A program made the translations under genes and the position numbers. A DNA stretch of 64,000 nt, from positions 1-64,000 of the forward strand of contig JAETRD010000019.1 of NCBI GenBank assembly GCA_021770345.1, given 5' to 3'. Every line of letters begins with the position of its first letter. The first letter of the stretch is position 1. Below, piece by piece: positions 1 to 8,018 of the stretch. The notes beneath the pieces were generated by a model. The model was not told the DNA's origin. It did not search any database and worked only from the letters and a program-made list of their open reading frames with translations. The DNA is from Lachnospiraceae bacterium. Lineage in GTDB: Bacteria > Bacillota > Clostridia > Lachnospirales > Lachnospiraceae.

Positions 1-1115
1 GAGCGCATATTCCCCTCGGAATCGTAAACATCCAAACCAAGCTGCTCCATGCAGGCGGCCGCCTTGTCGGTGGGGTTCTGCAGGGAGAGGATGACATTGC
101 GGAGATGTGTGCCGCCCTCCGCACCCTTGATGCCGTTGTTGGCAAGGATGCCGAGGGCCGTGTTCAGCTCCGCCGTGCCGCCTTTCACGGTCTTTGCGGT
201 CGCACCGATGGTAAGGATGCCCTCGCCGAGCTGCGCCACGGAGGTATTGGTAGTGGAGGCGGTCTTCGCCATCTGGTCCACCATCGTCCCCGCCTCATCC
301 ACCCCCATGCTCAGGGCGGACATGGCATCCGTTACCATGTCCGATGCGGACGCAAGGTCGATGCCGCCCGCCGCAGCGAGGTTTAAGACCGTGGGGAGCG
401 TGTCGCACATCTGCTGTGTGTCATATCCGGCAAGGGCAAGGTAGTTCAAAGCCTCGGCACACTCACTCGCAGAAAACGCTGTCTCACTGCCCATTTTCTT
501 CGCCAGATTGGAGAGCGTATCCATCGTATTGACAGACTCCCCATTCACTTCCGACATGGAATCTTTCGTAATGCCCATCGTGGCCTGCACCTGCGACATG
601 GACGACTCAAAGTTTGCCGCTGTGCTGACCGCCGCCGTGCCGAGGGCAGTCACGCCTGCCGTGACGGGGAGCAGCTTCTGCCCGGCGGAGGAAATGTTAT
701 CCCCCACGGTCTTCAGCTTTTCACCTGTGGCAGCTATCTTCTGAACCGCTGTTGCCGACTGGTTTGCCTGATTTTCTAATTCCTTTAACCGCTGTTCGGT
801 CTCTATGATTTCACGCTGAAGGGCATCGTACTGGTCCTGCGTGATTTCCCCATTGGCAAGGGCCGTGTTTGCCTGCTCTGCGGCGGTCTTTAAGGTTTCC
901 AGCTTTTCCTTCGTCCCAGCCACTGCCTCTCCTAAAAGCCTGTGCTTCTGCGCCAGCAGCTCCGTGTTGCCGGGGTCTAATTTCAGGAGCTTCTCCACAT
1001 CACGGAGCTGGCTCTGCGTATCCCGGATAGAGGAATTGACTCCCTTTAATGCGGTCTGTAACTTGGTGGTATCCCCGCCGATCTCAACAGTGATACCCTT
1101 GATTCTGTTCGCCAC
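1..1115 (-). CDS. phage tail tape measure protein, N-terminal part (runs off the left edge)
   Basis: Open leftward frame without a stop to the window edge; 371 codons are visible. It starts at GTG 1115 (VANRIKGITVEIGGDTTK), with AAAGGGG eight bases upstream; an in-frame GTG at 1124 abuts that ribosome binding site and is less likely. Residues 10-110 are predicted coiled coil, followed by Ala/Ser/Gly-rich helices typical of the phage minor tail/TP901 tape measure core, including the segment AGYDTQQMCDTLPTVLNLAA. Tape measure proteins set tail length in siphoviruses. The position directly after the tail assembly chaperones is the standard order. The antisense frames over this stretch are shadows. 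Confidence 0.9.
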   Translation of the reverse strand, partial: MANRIKGITVEIGGDTTKLQTALKGVNSSIRDTQSQLRDVEKLLKLDPGNTELLAQKHRLLGEAVAGTKEKLETLKTAAEQANTALANGEITQDQYDALQREIIETEQRLKELENQANQSATAVQKIAATGEKLKTVGDNISSAGQKLLPVTAGVTALGTAAVSTAANFESSMSQVQATMGITKDSMSEVNGESVNTMDTLSNLAKKMGSETAFSASECAEALNYLALAGYDTQQMCDTLPTVLNLAAAGGIDLASASDMVTDAMSALSMGVDEAGTMVDQMAKTASTTNTSVAQLGEGILTIGATAKTVKGGTAELNTALGILANNGIKGAEGGTHLRNVILSLQNPTDKAAACMEQLGLDVYDSEGNMR

Positions 1116-1167
1116 GGCGGACACCCCTTTCTGCTAAACTGCAAAATAAAACCCAAGAGGATGCCGC

Positions 1168-1335
1168 CTAAAAGCGGTCGAAATCCTCCTGGGTAGCGAT
1201 TTCCTTATAACCCTTGTATTCGTCATTCCTGCTCTCCGCGAACATATCGTTGACCATCCCGATGGTGAGTAAATCCAAGTCACGAATGGAAAGCCCAAGC
1301 TGTACACACCGGAGCAGGAACAGCGGCGTTGTCAT
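1168..1335 (-). CDS. tail assembly chaperone, downstream (T-like) frame, 55 aa
   Basis: Small frame beginning MTTPLFLLRCVQLGL and ending at TAG 1170. Its ATG overlaps the stop of the preceding chaperone gene (ATGA). It lies in the -1 frame relative to that gene, and the -1 frame is open back to a slippery A AAA AAC at 1356-1362. Known siphovirus tail chaperones (lambda G/GT type) are made as a short and a frameshifted long form; here the fused product would be about 180 residues. It may be made only as the fusion, since no separate ribosome binding site is evident. Confidence 0.75.
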   Translation of the reverse strand: MTTPLFLLRCVQLGLSIRDLDLLTIGMVNDMFAESRNDEYKGYKEIATQEDFDRF

Positions 1336-1709
1336 TTCCCGGTCAGTCGGGCGAAGTTTTTTTTAGACTGGACATCCGTCTGCACATTCAGCCCCCATAG
1401 CTGTATCAGCTTCGGAAGAACCTGGTAGATGGAGAAGGTGTTGAATTCATCCAGCCATTCCTCCGGGCTGTCCGGGATATTGGGGTCTGCGTGTTTCGCC
1501 ATCACATAGGCGATGTTCTCGAACATCTCCAAAGAGAATAAATCCAGGTTGGAGCTTTCCTCGTCCCCGTCGCCGATGGATTTCTCCAAAGAACGCAGGT
1601 CTTTATAAATATCCCGGTGGAACTTCATCCGGTAAATGCGTGGGATTGCTGCGGATGCCTTGAACGGCACCTGCTTCCCGTCAATCTCGATATTCTGCTT
1701 CATGCTCAT
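1332..1709 (-). CDS. tail assembly chaperone, upstream (G-like) protein, 125 aa
   Basis: Starts MSMKQNIEIDG with GGAGAGGG upstream. It lies between the major tail protein and the tape measure gene, the usual place of the siphovirus tail chaperone. The mixed helical sequence contains RIYRMKFHRDIYKD and EEWLDEFNTFSIYQVLPKL. The last ten codons contain an A8 run that forms a canonical -1 slippery heptamer (codons AAA AAC for K117-N118). Chaperones of this type hold the tape measure during tail tube assembly. Identification rests on position, size and the frameshift signal more than on a memorised family match. Confidence 0.8.
   Translation of the reverse strand: MSMKQNIEIDGKQVPFKASAAIPRIYRMKFHRDIYKDLRSLEKSIGDGDEESSNLDLFSLEMFENIAYVMAKHADPNIPDSPEEWLDEFNTFSIYQVLPKLIQLWGLNVQTDVQSKKNFARLTGK
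1356..1362 (-). promoter_or_regulatory. -1 programmed frameshift slippery site A AAA AAC
   Basis: On the minus strand the zero-frame codons read TCT AAA AAA AAC TTC. The heptamer A AAA AAC fits X XXY YYZ. After a -1 slip the frame reads LRPTDRE then MTTPLF and continues open to 1168. No downstream pseudoknot was modelled. Confidence 0.7.
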
Positions 1710-1712
1710 AGG

Positions 1713-2330
1713 TTATCCCTCTCCTTCCGTATCAATAGTGACGCCGGTATCTGTATTCCCGCCCGCTGCCGTATCCGGCAGGTACACGCTCTTGTACCAG
1801 TTCTGGTAGACCTCATCCGTGGTGGCGTCCCCGGTCTTCGCCTTCACATAGCCGCTCGCCAGCGGGGCCGCCGTGATGGACAGCGTTTCGGTCTGCACCT
1901 CGATCTCGTCCTCGTTAGTCTGGGACTCGATGGTCGGGCGCGCCGCCGAACAGTTGTACAGCACATGGCGGATTTTCCGCACATCGCCGTCAAACTCGAA
2001 CAGCAGGGCGAAGTTCTCCGTTTCCGCATTGGCGTTCTCTAAAAGCACCTTGTTTTCATCCAGCGACTCCTTCAGCACATCCGTGCGGAAGCTCTCCGGC
2101 ACCATGGCAAGCTCCAGGTCGCCCTCGTAGCCCATGTTGTTGCTGACCGTGTAATAAGCATAGCCATCTGCGTAGAAATTGCTCGGCTCGCCGTTGGGGT
2201 CCAGGGAAAGGGAAACGGCGCCGGGCATCGCAACAGGCGTGCCGAAGGACACCGCCCCGTCCGCCCCCAGCGTCAGCAACGCGTAATGCACGTTGCAGAT
2301 GTTGAATTTTACTTTATTCTTCTTCGACAT
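1713..2330 (-). CDS. phage major tail protein (tail tube), 205 aa
   Basis: Start chosen at ATG 2330 (MSKKNKVKFNICNVHYA) because GGAGGTGG stands just upstream; the longer frame reads back into the insertion sequence. The protein has the profile of a phi13/TP901-like major tail protein: an early beta-rich region with GTPVAMPGAVSLSLDPNGE, a central Y-N-G segment and an acidic, Thr-rich tail. The gene precedes the tail chaperones as usual. Its upstream neighbour is now the IS end 12 bp before the ribosome binding site, so its original head/connector operon has been lost. Confidence 0.85.
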   Translation of the reverse strand: MSKKNKVKFNICNVHYALLTLGADGAVSFGTPVAMPGAVSLSLDPNGEPSNFYADGYAYYTVSNNMGYEGDLELAMVPESFRTDVLKESLDENKVLLENANAETENFALLFEFDGDVRKIRHVLYNCSAARPTIESQTNEDEIEVQTETLSITAAPLASGYVKAKTGDATTDEVYQNWYKSVYLPDTAAGGNTDTGVTIDTEGEG

Positions 2331-2349
2331 CGTAAACCACCTCCATGTC

Positions 2350-2401
2350 TGAATATTATCCCGCTTGGGAGCCACCAGTTTCCAGCTTGAGAGCCATCCG
2401 G
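2350..2401. repeat. IS21 left terminal inverted repeat
   Basis: 52-bp end of the IS, matching the reverse complement of 4971-5022 except at two positions (12 and 35 from the end). An inner repeat TTCAGAGCCACC follows at 2413-2424. IS21 ends typically carry such multiple transposase-binding repeats. Confidence 0.9.
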
Positions 2402-2507
2402 GAATTGCTCTCTTCAGAGCCACCTGAAACACAATATATAGTGGTACTGCCCCTGTTAGTTTTAGATTTAACAGAGGCAGTTTTTAACTTTTTCTATCCG
2501 GATATTC

Positions 2508-3275
2508 TTATGATTCTATCTCGTCAACAAGCTTTCTTAGTTTCTTTGAATCATACAGCTTTCTCAGGTTCGTTTCATTTGTAGGAATTTCATAAGCATT
2601 ATGAATAATTCTGTCCATAATGGAATCCGCCTGTGTTCCGCCTCCAAGCCTGCCATGCCATTCATCTACAGGATACTGCCCGACAAAGATCGTGGAATTG
2701 TTCCCGCTCCGCTGCTCGAACAGTTCATAAAGATTCTTGGCATCTTTTTCAGAAAGTTTATAATTCAGCCATTCGTCAAGGATAAGTATCTGATAGTTGC
2801 CAATCCTTTTTCTGTATTTGGTCAGTTCCCGCAGGTTATCGCTCTGGTTCTCAAAGTTGCGCATCAGGTCAGGCATTCTTATGTACAGTACCCTGTAAGT
2901 CTGTCTGCAGGCTTCCACGCCAAGGGCGCACGCAAGGTATGTCTTGCCCGCACCGGTAGGGCCTGTGATGACAAGGTTTGTTGCATTGGAGACAAACCCC
3001 ATTGTTGCCAGGTTTATTATCGTGGATTTTTTTATCTGTCTGGAATCATAATCTAATGATTCCAGGCTTGCAGAAGGGTATTTGAAATAAGCATTCTTAA
3101 TCAGTCTGTTTATGAGCCTGTTCTCACGCTCCTGTACCAGTGTTTCAAGGAGCAGCTCCAGACGTTTTTCGTAGCTCAGGTCCACAAGCTTTATGTCTTT
3201 TTCCTGCATTTCTATGATTCTTGCCAGGTCGCTTAGTTCCAATACCGATAAGCTCTTTTTCAATTCAGTATTCAT
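2508..3275 (-). CDS. istB: IS21 transposition helper ATPase IstB
   Basis: 255 residues of an AAA+ DnaA/DnaC-like ATPase: Walker A GPTGAGKTYLA at about 109-119 and Walker B ILILDEWL at about 170. IstB assists IstA in IS21 transposition and target choice. Its start overlaps the istA stop by four bases (ATGA), the typical coupled arrangement. Full length, with no internal damage seen. Confidence 0.95.
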   Translation of the reverse strand: MNTELKKSLSVLELSDLARIIEMQEKDIKLVDLSYEKRLELLLETLVQERENRLINRLIKNAYFKYPSASLESLDYDSRQIKKSTIINLATMGFVSNATNLVITGPTGAGKTYLACALGVEACRQTYRVLYIRMPDLMRNFENQSDNLRELTKYRKRIGNYQILILDEWLNYKLSEKDAKNLYELFEQRSGNNSTIFVGQYPVDEWHGRLGGGTQADSIMDRIIHNAYEIPTNETNLRKLYDSKKLRKLVDEIES

Positions 3276-4828
3276 TTATCCAGCGCTCCTTTCCTGTAAT
3301 AATCCGCCCCCCTGATAATTCCGGATTTCTTATTGTTTTCCTTAAATTCTGTAAGTTCTTTTTCACTGTTTATGGTCTTTGCATGGGCATAAATAGTCTT
3401 ATAATCAGGCATGTGGTATTGTCCCAGCGCTTTCTCACATGCCTTTTCAAGGATTTCCGGTGAATATATGTCTGCTATGGAAAGGATGGCTTTTGCCGCC
3501 TGCATGGGCTGTTCTTTCACTTTTGCCTCGTCAAACATCCTGCGGATCACTTCAAAGGTCTTGGGCCCTGTTTCCCTTGCTTTGTCGCGGGCTGCCTCCA
3601 CTGACAGGTTTTTCCTTAGTGGGAAAGGCAGGTGGGTTTCTTCTGTCCGCATACCATTGGCCATATGTCTGGGAAGTATCTGATGTCTTGCTATCTCTGT
3701 CCTGTTATAATAGATGAATACAAGATGGCTGTTAAATTTGACATCCACTTTGCATCCTATATATCTGCACGGAACGGAGTACTGGCCTTTGTTCCACCAT
3801 ATATGGGAGTTGCTGCCGACCTTATGCCCGTAAGACCATTCGCAGACTTCATACGGGATGGACGGCAGGACTCTCAGATATGGTTTTTCTTCCGTTTCAA
3901 AGATTACCTGGCGGCTGCCGGGACGCTTCTGGAAAGGCTTGTCATTGAATCCTTTTACAGCTTTTCTGATAGCGGCATTTAATGCGGCTAATGATGTGAA
4001 TACGTCATTCCTGAGTTTTGCTATGACAGATGTGGCTATTTTACCGACAGAACCCTCAACGCTCGCTTTCTGTTTCGGCTTTTTGACACCAGTTGGCATA
4101 ATGGCGACGGAGTAGTATTCACCAAGGGCAAGATAGGATTCATTTAATACAACTTCTCCTTTTCTGGGGTGGGCAGTCACCCCGGTCTTTAGATTATCAC
4201 AGACAATTTTTACCGGCGTGCCGCCAAAGAACTGGAACATGTTCACATGGCAGGAAAGCCATGCTTTTTCATCCATGCTCGTTGTGGCTTCCACATAACT
4301 TATCTGGCTGTATGGCATTGTCGCTACGAAGAGATAGGCTGTTGTCCGTGTCCCGGTATCCGGATCTATGAAGCCCATGGTCGGACCTGACCAGTCTACT
4401 TCGATTTCTAATCCGGGTTTATGTTCTATGTGGCTCGTATAATTCTTATCCGCTGTGAATTTCTTATAATTTTTGGCAAAGGTTATATAAGAACACGCAT
4501 TTACCCCGTCTTTTTCACATCTGGCACAGTATTCTTCCCAAAGGAGCTTTTCGGTGACGCCTGTCTTTTTTAATTCCTTATGGACGTACGAGTAATCAAC
4601 CGGTGCATATCTGGGTTTATATTTAAATTTATCCGGATAAAACAACTCATAGAGCCTGTCGTCATCCCATTCTGAAATATCATCCCATGACCTGCCAGAC
4701 TGTAAAAACAATGCCTGCACCTCGGCAACGGTATTTCTGGATACACTTAAAACTTTTGACACCTCCCTTGCGCTTAGATTTTTTCCCAGAAGTTCCAGAA
4801 TGCTTCTGACTTTTGTCTTCTTAAACAT
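3272..4828 (-). CDS. istA: IS21 transposase IstA
   Basis: 518 residues. The N-terminal HTH (LSAREVSKVLSVSRNTVAEV) binds the ends. It is followed by the DDE integrase core with D in IEVDWSGPTM, D in VCDNLKTG and E in KASVEGSVGK, and a beta-barrel Mu-C-type domain. The start is at ATG 4828 with AAGGAGGT upstream. Length and order match IS21 family transposases, so the element looks capable of movement. Confidence 0.95.
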   Translation of the reverse strand: MFKKTKVRSILELLGKNLSAREVSKVLSVSRNTVAEVQALFLQSGRSWDDISEWDDDRLYELFYPDKFKYKPRYAPVDYSYVHKELKKTGVTEKLLWEEYCARCEKDGVNACSYITFAKNYKKFTADKNYTSHIEHKPGLEIEVDWSGPTMGFIDPDTGTRTTAYLFVATMPYSQISYVEATTSMDEKAWLSCHVNMFQFFGGTPVKIVCDNLKTGVTAHPRKGEVVLNESYLALGEYYSVAIMPTGVKKPKQKASVEGSVGKIATSVIAKLRNDVFTSLAALNAAIRKAVKGFNDKPFQKRPGSRQVIFETEEKPYLRVLPSIPYEVCEWSYGHKVGSNSHIWWNKGQYSVPCRYIGCKVDVKFNSHLVFIYYNRTEIARHQILPRHMANGMRTEETHLPFPLRKNLSVEAARDKARETGPKTFEVIRRMFDEAKVKEQPMQAAKAILSIADIYSPEILEKACEKALGQYHMPDYKTIYAHAKTINSEKELTEFKENNKKSGIIRGADYYRKGALDK

Positions 4829-4970
4829 AAAAAGACCTCCTTATAGATTATTTGGCGGTACTGCATCTGCAGTTCTCCAAGAAAGACTATAAGAAGATTT
4901 TTAGTAAAATCAAATATATAATTGTGGGTACAAGATGTTGTGGTGGCTCTGAAGGTGGAAAATACTATTT

Positions 4971-5022
4971 CCGGATGGCTCTCAAGCAGGAAACTGGTGG
5001 CTCCCAAGCGAGATAATATTCA
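4971..5022. repeat. IS21 right terminal inverted repeat
   Basis: Inverted copy of 2350-2401. Its outermost TGA, read on the minus strand, supplies the stop codon of the truncated phage gene at 5020-5337. Confidence 0.9.
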
Positions 5023-5337
5023 CTTCACAAAGGCGGAGAGGGAATTGGCGTTGACCGTTTCATACACAAGGTCGCCGAATCCTTCGCCCCGGAGGGCCGC
5101 GAACAGCTCCTCCTTCCGCCCGGCGGTGGCGGAGGCGTGGGTTTTGGTGGTAAGGCAGAACATCATCCCGGTGCGGGTAAAGTTCTGCGTTTCGCTCTCG
5201 GCCATCAATTCCGAAAGCTGATAGTCCACCTCGTCCATTTCCTCCTTAATTTCTTTCAGCCGTTTGTCGGCCTCGGCCTTCTCGTCCCGGAGCGCCCGGA
5301 GCCGGTCAGCCAGCGTAAACATTCTGTCTGTATCCAT
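5020..5337 (-). pseudogene. phage small protein truncated by the IS (stop codon donated by the IS end)
   Basis: Starts MDTDRMFTLADRLRALRD with GGAGGAATT upstream. A coiled-coil region (about 5-50) is followed by a region with MMFCLTTKTHASATAGRKEE. The last codons are ...SAFVK and the TGA stop is the first three bases of the IS21 terminus, so the original C-terminus is missing. It resembles small phage proteins that accompany SNF2-type helicases in clostridial prophages, but I do not recognise a named function. The intact ribosome binding site suggests the fragment may still be translated after the helicase. Confidence 0.75.
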
Positions 5338-5349
5338 AATTCCTCCAAT

Positions 5350-6822
5350 CTAAGCGGCGAAGGGATTCTTCCCGCTTCGGTAATCGTCAACAAGCGTCTT
5401 GGCAAGGTCTGCCTTGTTTTTCAGGGCCAGCAGCACCTTCTCGTCCACGGTTCCCCGCGCCACCAGATACAGATAGGTGCAGGGCATCCGCTGGCCCACC
5501 CGGTGTATCCGGGCTTTGGTCTGCTCGAAGTTACTCATGGAATAGTCCAGCGAGTAAAAGACCATTGTGGAGGCCGCCGTCAGGGTAATGCCAAGCCCCG
5601 CCGTAGCGATCTGGCCCACGAAGGCCGCGACCTCCGGCTCCTTCTGAAACTGCTCCACCTGCTCCTCCCGGTTCTTCACCTCCCCGGTAATGCAGGAATA
5701 GCGCAGGCCCCGCTTTTCCAGCAGCCTGCATATTGCGCGGATTTCCGGGAGGAAGCGGGCAATGATGACCAGCTTTTTCCCCTCGGCCACGGCCCCATCT
5801 AAAATGTCTTCCAACGCGGAGAGCTTCGCCGCGCTCACCTGTTCCACGGCGGCGGTTTCGTCATTGCCGATAAAGCCGCCCGTAAGCTGGGACAGGCGCA
5901 GGAGCCTCGTTAAAATGTTCGGGGCCGTTACTTCGCCGCCGGATAGTTCCGCATAGCTCTCCTTTACAAGCCCCCGGTATATCCGCAGGGCCGCAGGCTC
6001 CAAGTCCACCTGCCGCAGGATGTCGGTGGTTTCCGGCAAATCCAGACATTCCGCCTTTGTGGCCCGGTAGGCAATGGCGTGCATTTTCTCCACCAGCTCC
6101 GCCTCCATAGATTTCTTCAAGACCGGCGTATGGTTCCCATAGCCCACCATGTCAAAGTAGCGGCTGCGGAAGGCATAAAAGCTCTGGCCGAAAATGGCCG
6201 GGTTGGTAAATTTGTACTGGCTGAACACATCAATGGCTTTGTTGGTAATCACGGTGCCGGTGAGTAAAAGCCGGTAGCTGGCCGCCCGCCCCAGCCGGTG
6301 CATGGCCTTGCTGGCGGCGATATTGTGGGTCTTGATCTTGTGGCCCTCGTCCGCGATAATGAGGCCGGGCCTCCATGCCAGCAGGTCTTTTTCCATCCGC
6401 CATGCGCTCTCATAATTCACCACCGCCACCTGCAGGGCCGCCCCGGTCATGTGCCGCAGGGTATCCAGCTTCTTTGCGCCGGTTCCCTCCAATACCGCGA
6501 GGAAATAGGGGAAGTCTGCAAAGCGGGCAAATTCCGCCTCCCATACGCCGAGGATGGAGAGCGGGGCCACGATCAGCACCCGGCCAATCCGCCCGGCCTT
6601 TGCAAGTGCGCCTGTGATCGCTATGCTGGTGATGGTCTTTCCGGTTCCCATTTCCATAAGGAGCGCACAGCCGCTGCTTTTCAGGACAGGCGGCCCGGCC
6701 TCCGGTTCCGGCAGCAGGCCGAAGGAGTGGCAGACAAAATCAAAGGCTTCCTGCTGGTGGCGGTAGGGCGTGGCCTTTACCGGCATAGGCAGGGCGGGCC
6801 TGCTTTCCTCATGCGTAGTCAT
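5350..6822 (-). CDS. phage SNF2/DEAD-type helicase, 490 aa
   Basis: Superfamily 2 helicase: motif I GTGKT at 59-63, DEGH (motif II) near 158, LLTGT (motif III) near 188, and a C-terminal helicase domain with motif VI IHRVGQR near 442. Helicases of this size are common in the replication module of clostridial siphophages, next to primase and nuclease genes. The start at 6822 has GGAGGTGG upstream and overlaps the end of the preceding small gene. The gene appears intact, unlike its neighbours on both sides. Confidence 0.9.
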   Translation of the reverse strand: MTTHEESRPALPMPVKATPYRHQQEAFDFVCHSFGLLPEPEAGPPVLKSSGCALLMEMGTGKTITSIAITGALAKAGRIGRVLIVAPLSILGVWEAEFARFADFPYFLAVLEGTGAKKLDTLRHMTGAALQVAVVNYESAWRMEKDLLAWRPGLIIADEGHKIKTHNIAASKAMHRLGRAASYRLLLTGTVITNKAIDVFSQYKFTNPAIFGQSFYAFRSRYFDMVGYGNHTPVLKKSMEAELVEKMHAIAYRATKAECLDLPETTDILRQVDLEPAALRIYRGLVKESYAELSGGEVTAPNILTRLLRLSQLTGGFIGNDETAAVEQVSAAKLSALEDILDGAVAEGKKLVIIARFLPEIRAICRLLEKRGLRYSCITGEVKNREEQVEQFQKEPEVAAFVGQIATAGLGITLTAASTMVFYSLDYSMSNFEQTKARIHRVGQRMPCTYLYLVARGTVDEKVLLALKNKADLAKTLVDDYRSGKNPFAA

Positions 6823-7012
6823 GGCCGCCCACCTCCGGCACTTCCTGCAGGGACAGCGCCTTCACGCTGTCGCCGGGTACAATGATGGTGATCCGGCGGG
6901 TATCGCCGAACAGCCTCCGAAGCACCCGCTCCCGCAGGGATACCGTTTTACAGCGGACAATGCCGCCCGTATCCGGCCCCTGCGCAAGACTGATCTTCAA
7001 GTTATGTTTCAT
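6809..7012 (-). CDS. small phage protein of unknown function, 67 aa
   Basis: Starts MKHNLKISLAQGPDTGG at ATG 7012, with AGAGGTGA upstream; a GTG start four codons earlier lies in the ribosome binding site. Basic and beta-rich, with RVLRRLFGDTRRITIIVPGD. Overlaps the helicase start by 14 bases, so it belongs to the same operon. I recognise it only as a small protein found beside SNF2 helicases in clostridial prophages. Confidence 0.65.
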   Translation of the reverse strand: MKHNLKISLAQGPDTGGIVRCKTVSLRERVLRRLFGDTRRITIIVPGDSVKALSLQEVPEVGGHDYA

Positions 7013-7090
7013 GTTGCCTTTCACCTCTTTCTAAGGGCGCGTATCGTTGGCCCTCAATATACGGCCACGGGAAAGGCAAAAGTTGACGGT

Positions 7091-7243
7091 CTATTTCAAA
7101 AGTTTTTTGAGTTTTTTATGAATCCGCTCCAAGCGGTGGGATATGGCGGATTTATCCACGCCTTCCTCGGCGGCAATGCTGGTGACAGATTTTCCGATAA
7201 AATAAACTTTTAACGCCAATTCCCGCTGGGAAGGTGTAGGCGC
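7091..7243 (-). pseudogene. 3' fragment of a phage sigma-70-like/HTH regulator
   Basis: The minus strand encodes TPSQRELALKVYFIGKSV, SIAAEEGVDKSAISHRLERI and a Lys-rich tail ending LKKLLK, an HTH of the sigma region 4 type found in phage late-gene regulators. In frame, a TGA lies immediately upstream at 7244-7246 and there is no start codon, so only the C-terminal 50 codons survive. The break is next to the palindromic sequence at 7250-7284 that opens the AT-rich element. Confidence 0.7.
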
Positions 7244-7249
7244 TCAAAA

Positions 7250-7284
7250 TTTTTGTCAAAAATTATCAAAATATTTGACAAAAA
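7250..7284. repeat. palindrome at the left element end
   Basis: TTTTTGTCAAA (7250-7260) and TTTGACAAAAA (7274-7284) form an 11-bp perfect inverted repeat around 13 bases. The right half belongs to the 20-bp repeat shared with 11740-11759; the right element end has only one half of this palindrome. It may be a recombinase site formed by two ends meeting. Confidence 0.6.
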
Positions 7285-7333
7285 AGAGAGCGAATATATA
7301 TATGATACAGATGTATATATATTCACTCTCTTT
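7283..7333. repeat. 20-bp stem inverted repeat (terminator-like)
   Basis: AAAGAGAGCGAATATATATA at 7283-7302 pairs with 7314-7333 with one mismatch and an 11-base loop. It could act as a bidirectional terminator between the phage remnant and the leftward XRE gene, although the lower stem is A/T-rich. Confidence 0.5.
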
Positions 7334-7376
7334 GTACAACTGATATAATCTTTTTACTTACTTATTCAACATTTTC

Positions 7377-7592
7377 TTAATCTGATATTTCGTCTGGTAT
7401 GTATTCTAGTATATCCCCCGGTTGGCATTCCAAAATAGTACATACTTTATTCAATGCTTCTTGTGTTAAGAGTTTGTTATTCCGTAATTGTTGTAACTGT
7501 GTCTCGGTAAAAATCTTTTCTTTTCTTATCTTATATGTGCTATAACCAACATTTTTTAATGCCTGTATTACTTCAATTTTATACTTTATCAA
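7377..7592 (-). CDS. XRE-family (Cro/CI-type) repressor, 71 aa
   Basis: Starts at TTG 7592 (MIKYKIEVIQALKNVGYST) with GGTGG upstream. The whole protein is one HTH domain of the YozG-like group, ending ILECQPGDILEYIPDE. It is divergent from the rightward small genes beginning at 7806. The intervening 210 bases carry three operator-like inverted repeats, one overlapping a TATAAT, so it probably represses both promoters as a mobile-element lysogeny switch would. The exact start is uncertain because no ATG is present. Confidence 0.8.
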   Translation of the reverse strand: MIKYKIEVIQALKNVGYSTYKIRKEKIFTETQLQQLRNNKLLTQEALNKVCTILECQPGDILEYIPDEISD

Positions 7593-7629
7593 AATACCAC
7601 CATCCTTTCACTAGCATAATACCATATAT

Positions 7630-7721
7630 ATACTCTAAAATATAATGCATAATATACACTAAAAAGTGATGTATATTTGTGCAATATGCTAATATACATA
7701 CTCTAATTTTAGGAGTATAAT
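7630..7721. promoter_or_regulatory. operator-like repeats and rightward promoter between the XRE gene and the small genes
   Basis: Three related sites: ATACTCTAAAA at 7630-7640, ATACACTAAAAAGTGATGTAT at 7654-7674, and ATACTC(N9)GAGTAT at 7698-7718. The third overlaps a -10 TATAAT at 7716-7721, with only a weak -35 TATACA 17 bases upstream. The arrangement is that of phage-type repressor operators. The assignment to the XRE protein is inference. Confidence 0.5.
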
Positions 7722-7805
7722 AAGACCATAAGATAAAGCAAGGGCAACGACCTAGCAAATCAAAACCCTTGCCTATCTTAAATAACTGAATAGGAGGTGA
7801 TGGTC

Positions 7806-7895
7806 ATGTACACCGATTACGGTTATATCGGTAAAGCTGATGGCATTGAGTACACCACGGAAGCGGAAGCCATAGATGCCAACGCCGATAACTAA
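7806..7895 (+). CDS. micro-protein, 29 aa
   Basis: ATG 7806 (MYTDYGYIGKADGIEYTTEA, then eight more codons) with AGGAGG eight bases upstream; an in-frame ATG at 7800 lies too near. Strongly acidic and Tyr-rich, no family recognised. It follows the TATAAT at 7716. The region after it (7896-8010) contains two potential stems (ACGGGG...CCCCGT and GGCGG...CCGCC), which may regulate the next gene. Confidence 0.5.
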   Translation: MYTDYGYIGKADGIEYTTEAEAIDANADN

Positions 7896-8018
7896 CCACA
7901 CCAACACGGGGCATAGCGTAACGCTTGTAAGTCCCCGTTGTAAAGCCTATCCACAACCAATAGAGGCGGCTGCAAATATATTATATCAGACCGCCGCCAA
8001 AAAAGAAAGGTGGTAAAA

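Larger units (their letters stand above)
2350..5022 (-). mobile_element. IS21-family insertion sequence (istA-istB), complete
   Basis: 2673-bp element with terminal inverted repeats (2350-2401 and 4971-5022, 50 of 52 bases matching) starting TGAATATTATC, and shorter inner copies of TTCAGAGCCACC (2413-2424 and 4942-4953). The ends carry 5'-TG...CA-3', as in IS21. It encodes IstA and IstB, both leftward. No target-site duplication is visible: the flanks read ...ATGTC on the left and CTTCAC... on the right. It separates a tail module from a replication-type module and truncates the gene to its right. Confidence 0.92.

Noticed and set aside
2340..2350. Target-site duplication around the IS21 element.
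   Set aside because: Flanks compared at 4 to 8 bases show no match (ATGTC versus CTTCAC).
2331..2432. Longer N-terminus for the major tail protein (start at 2432).
   Set aside because: The extension is read from the IS terminal repeat; ATG 2330 has its own GGAGGTGG.
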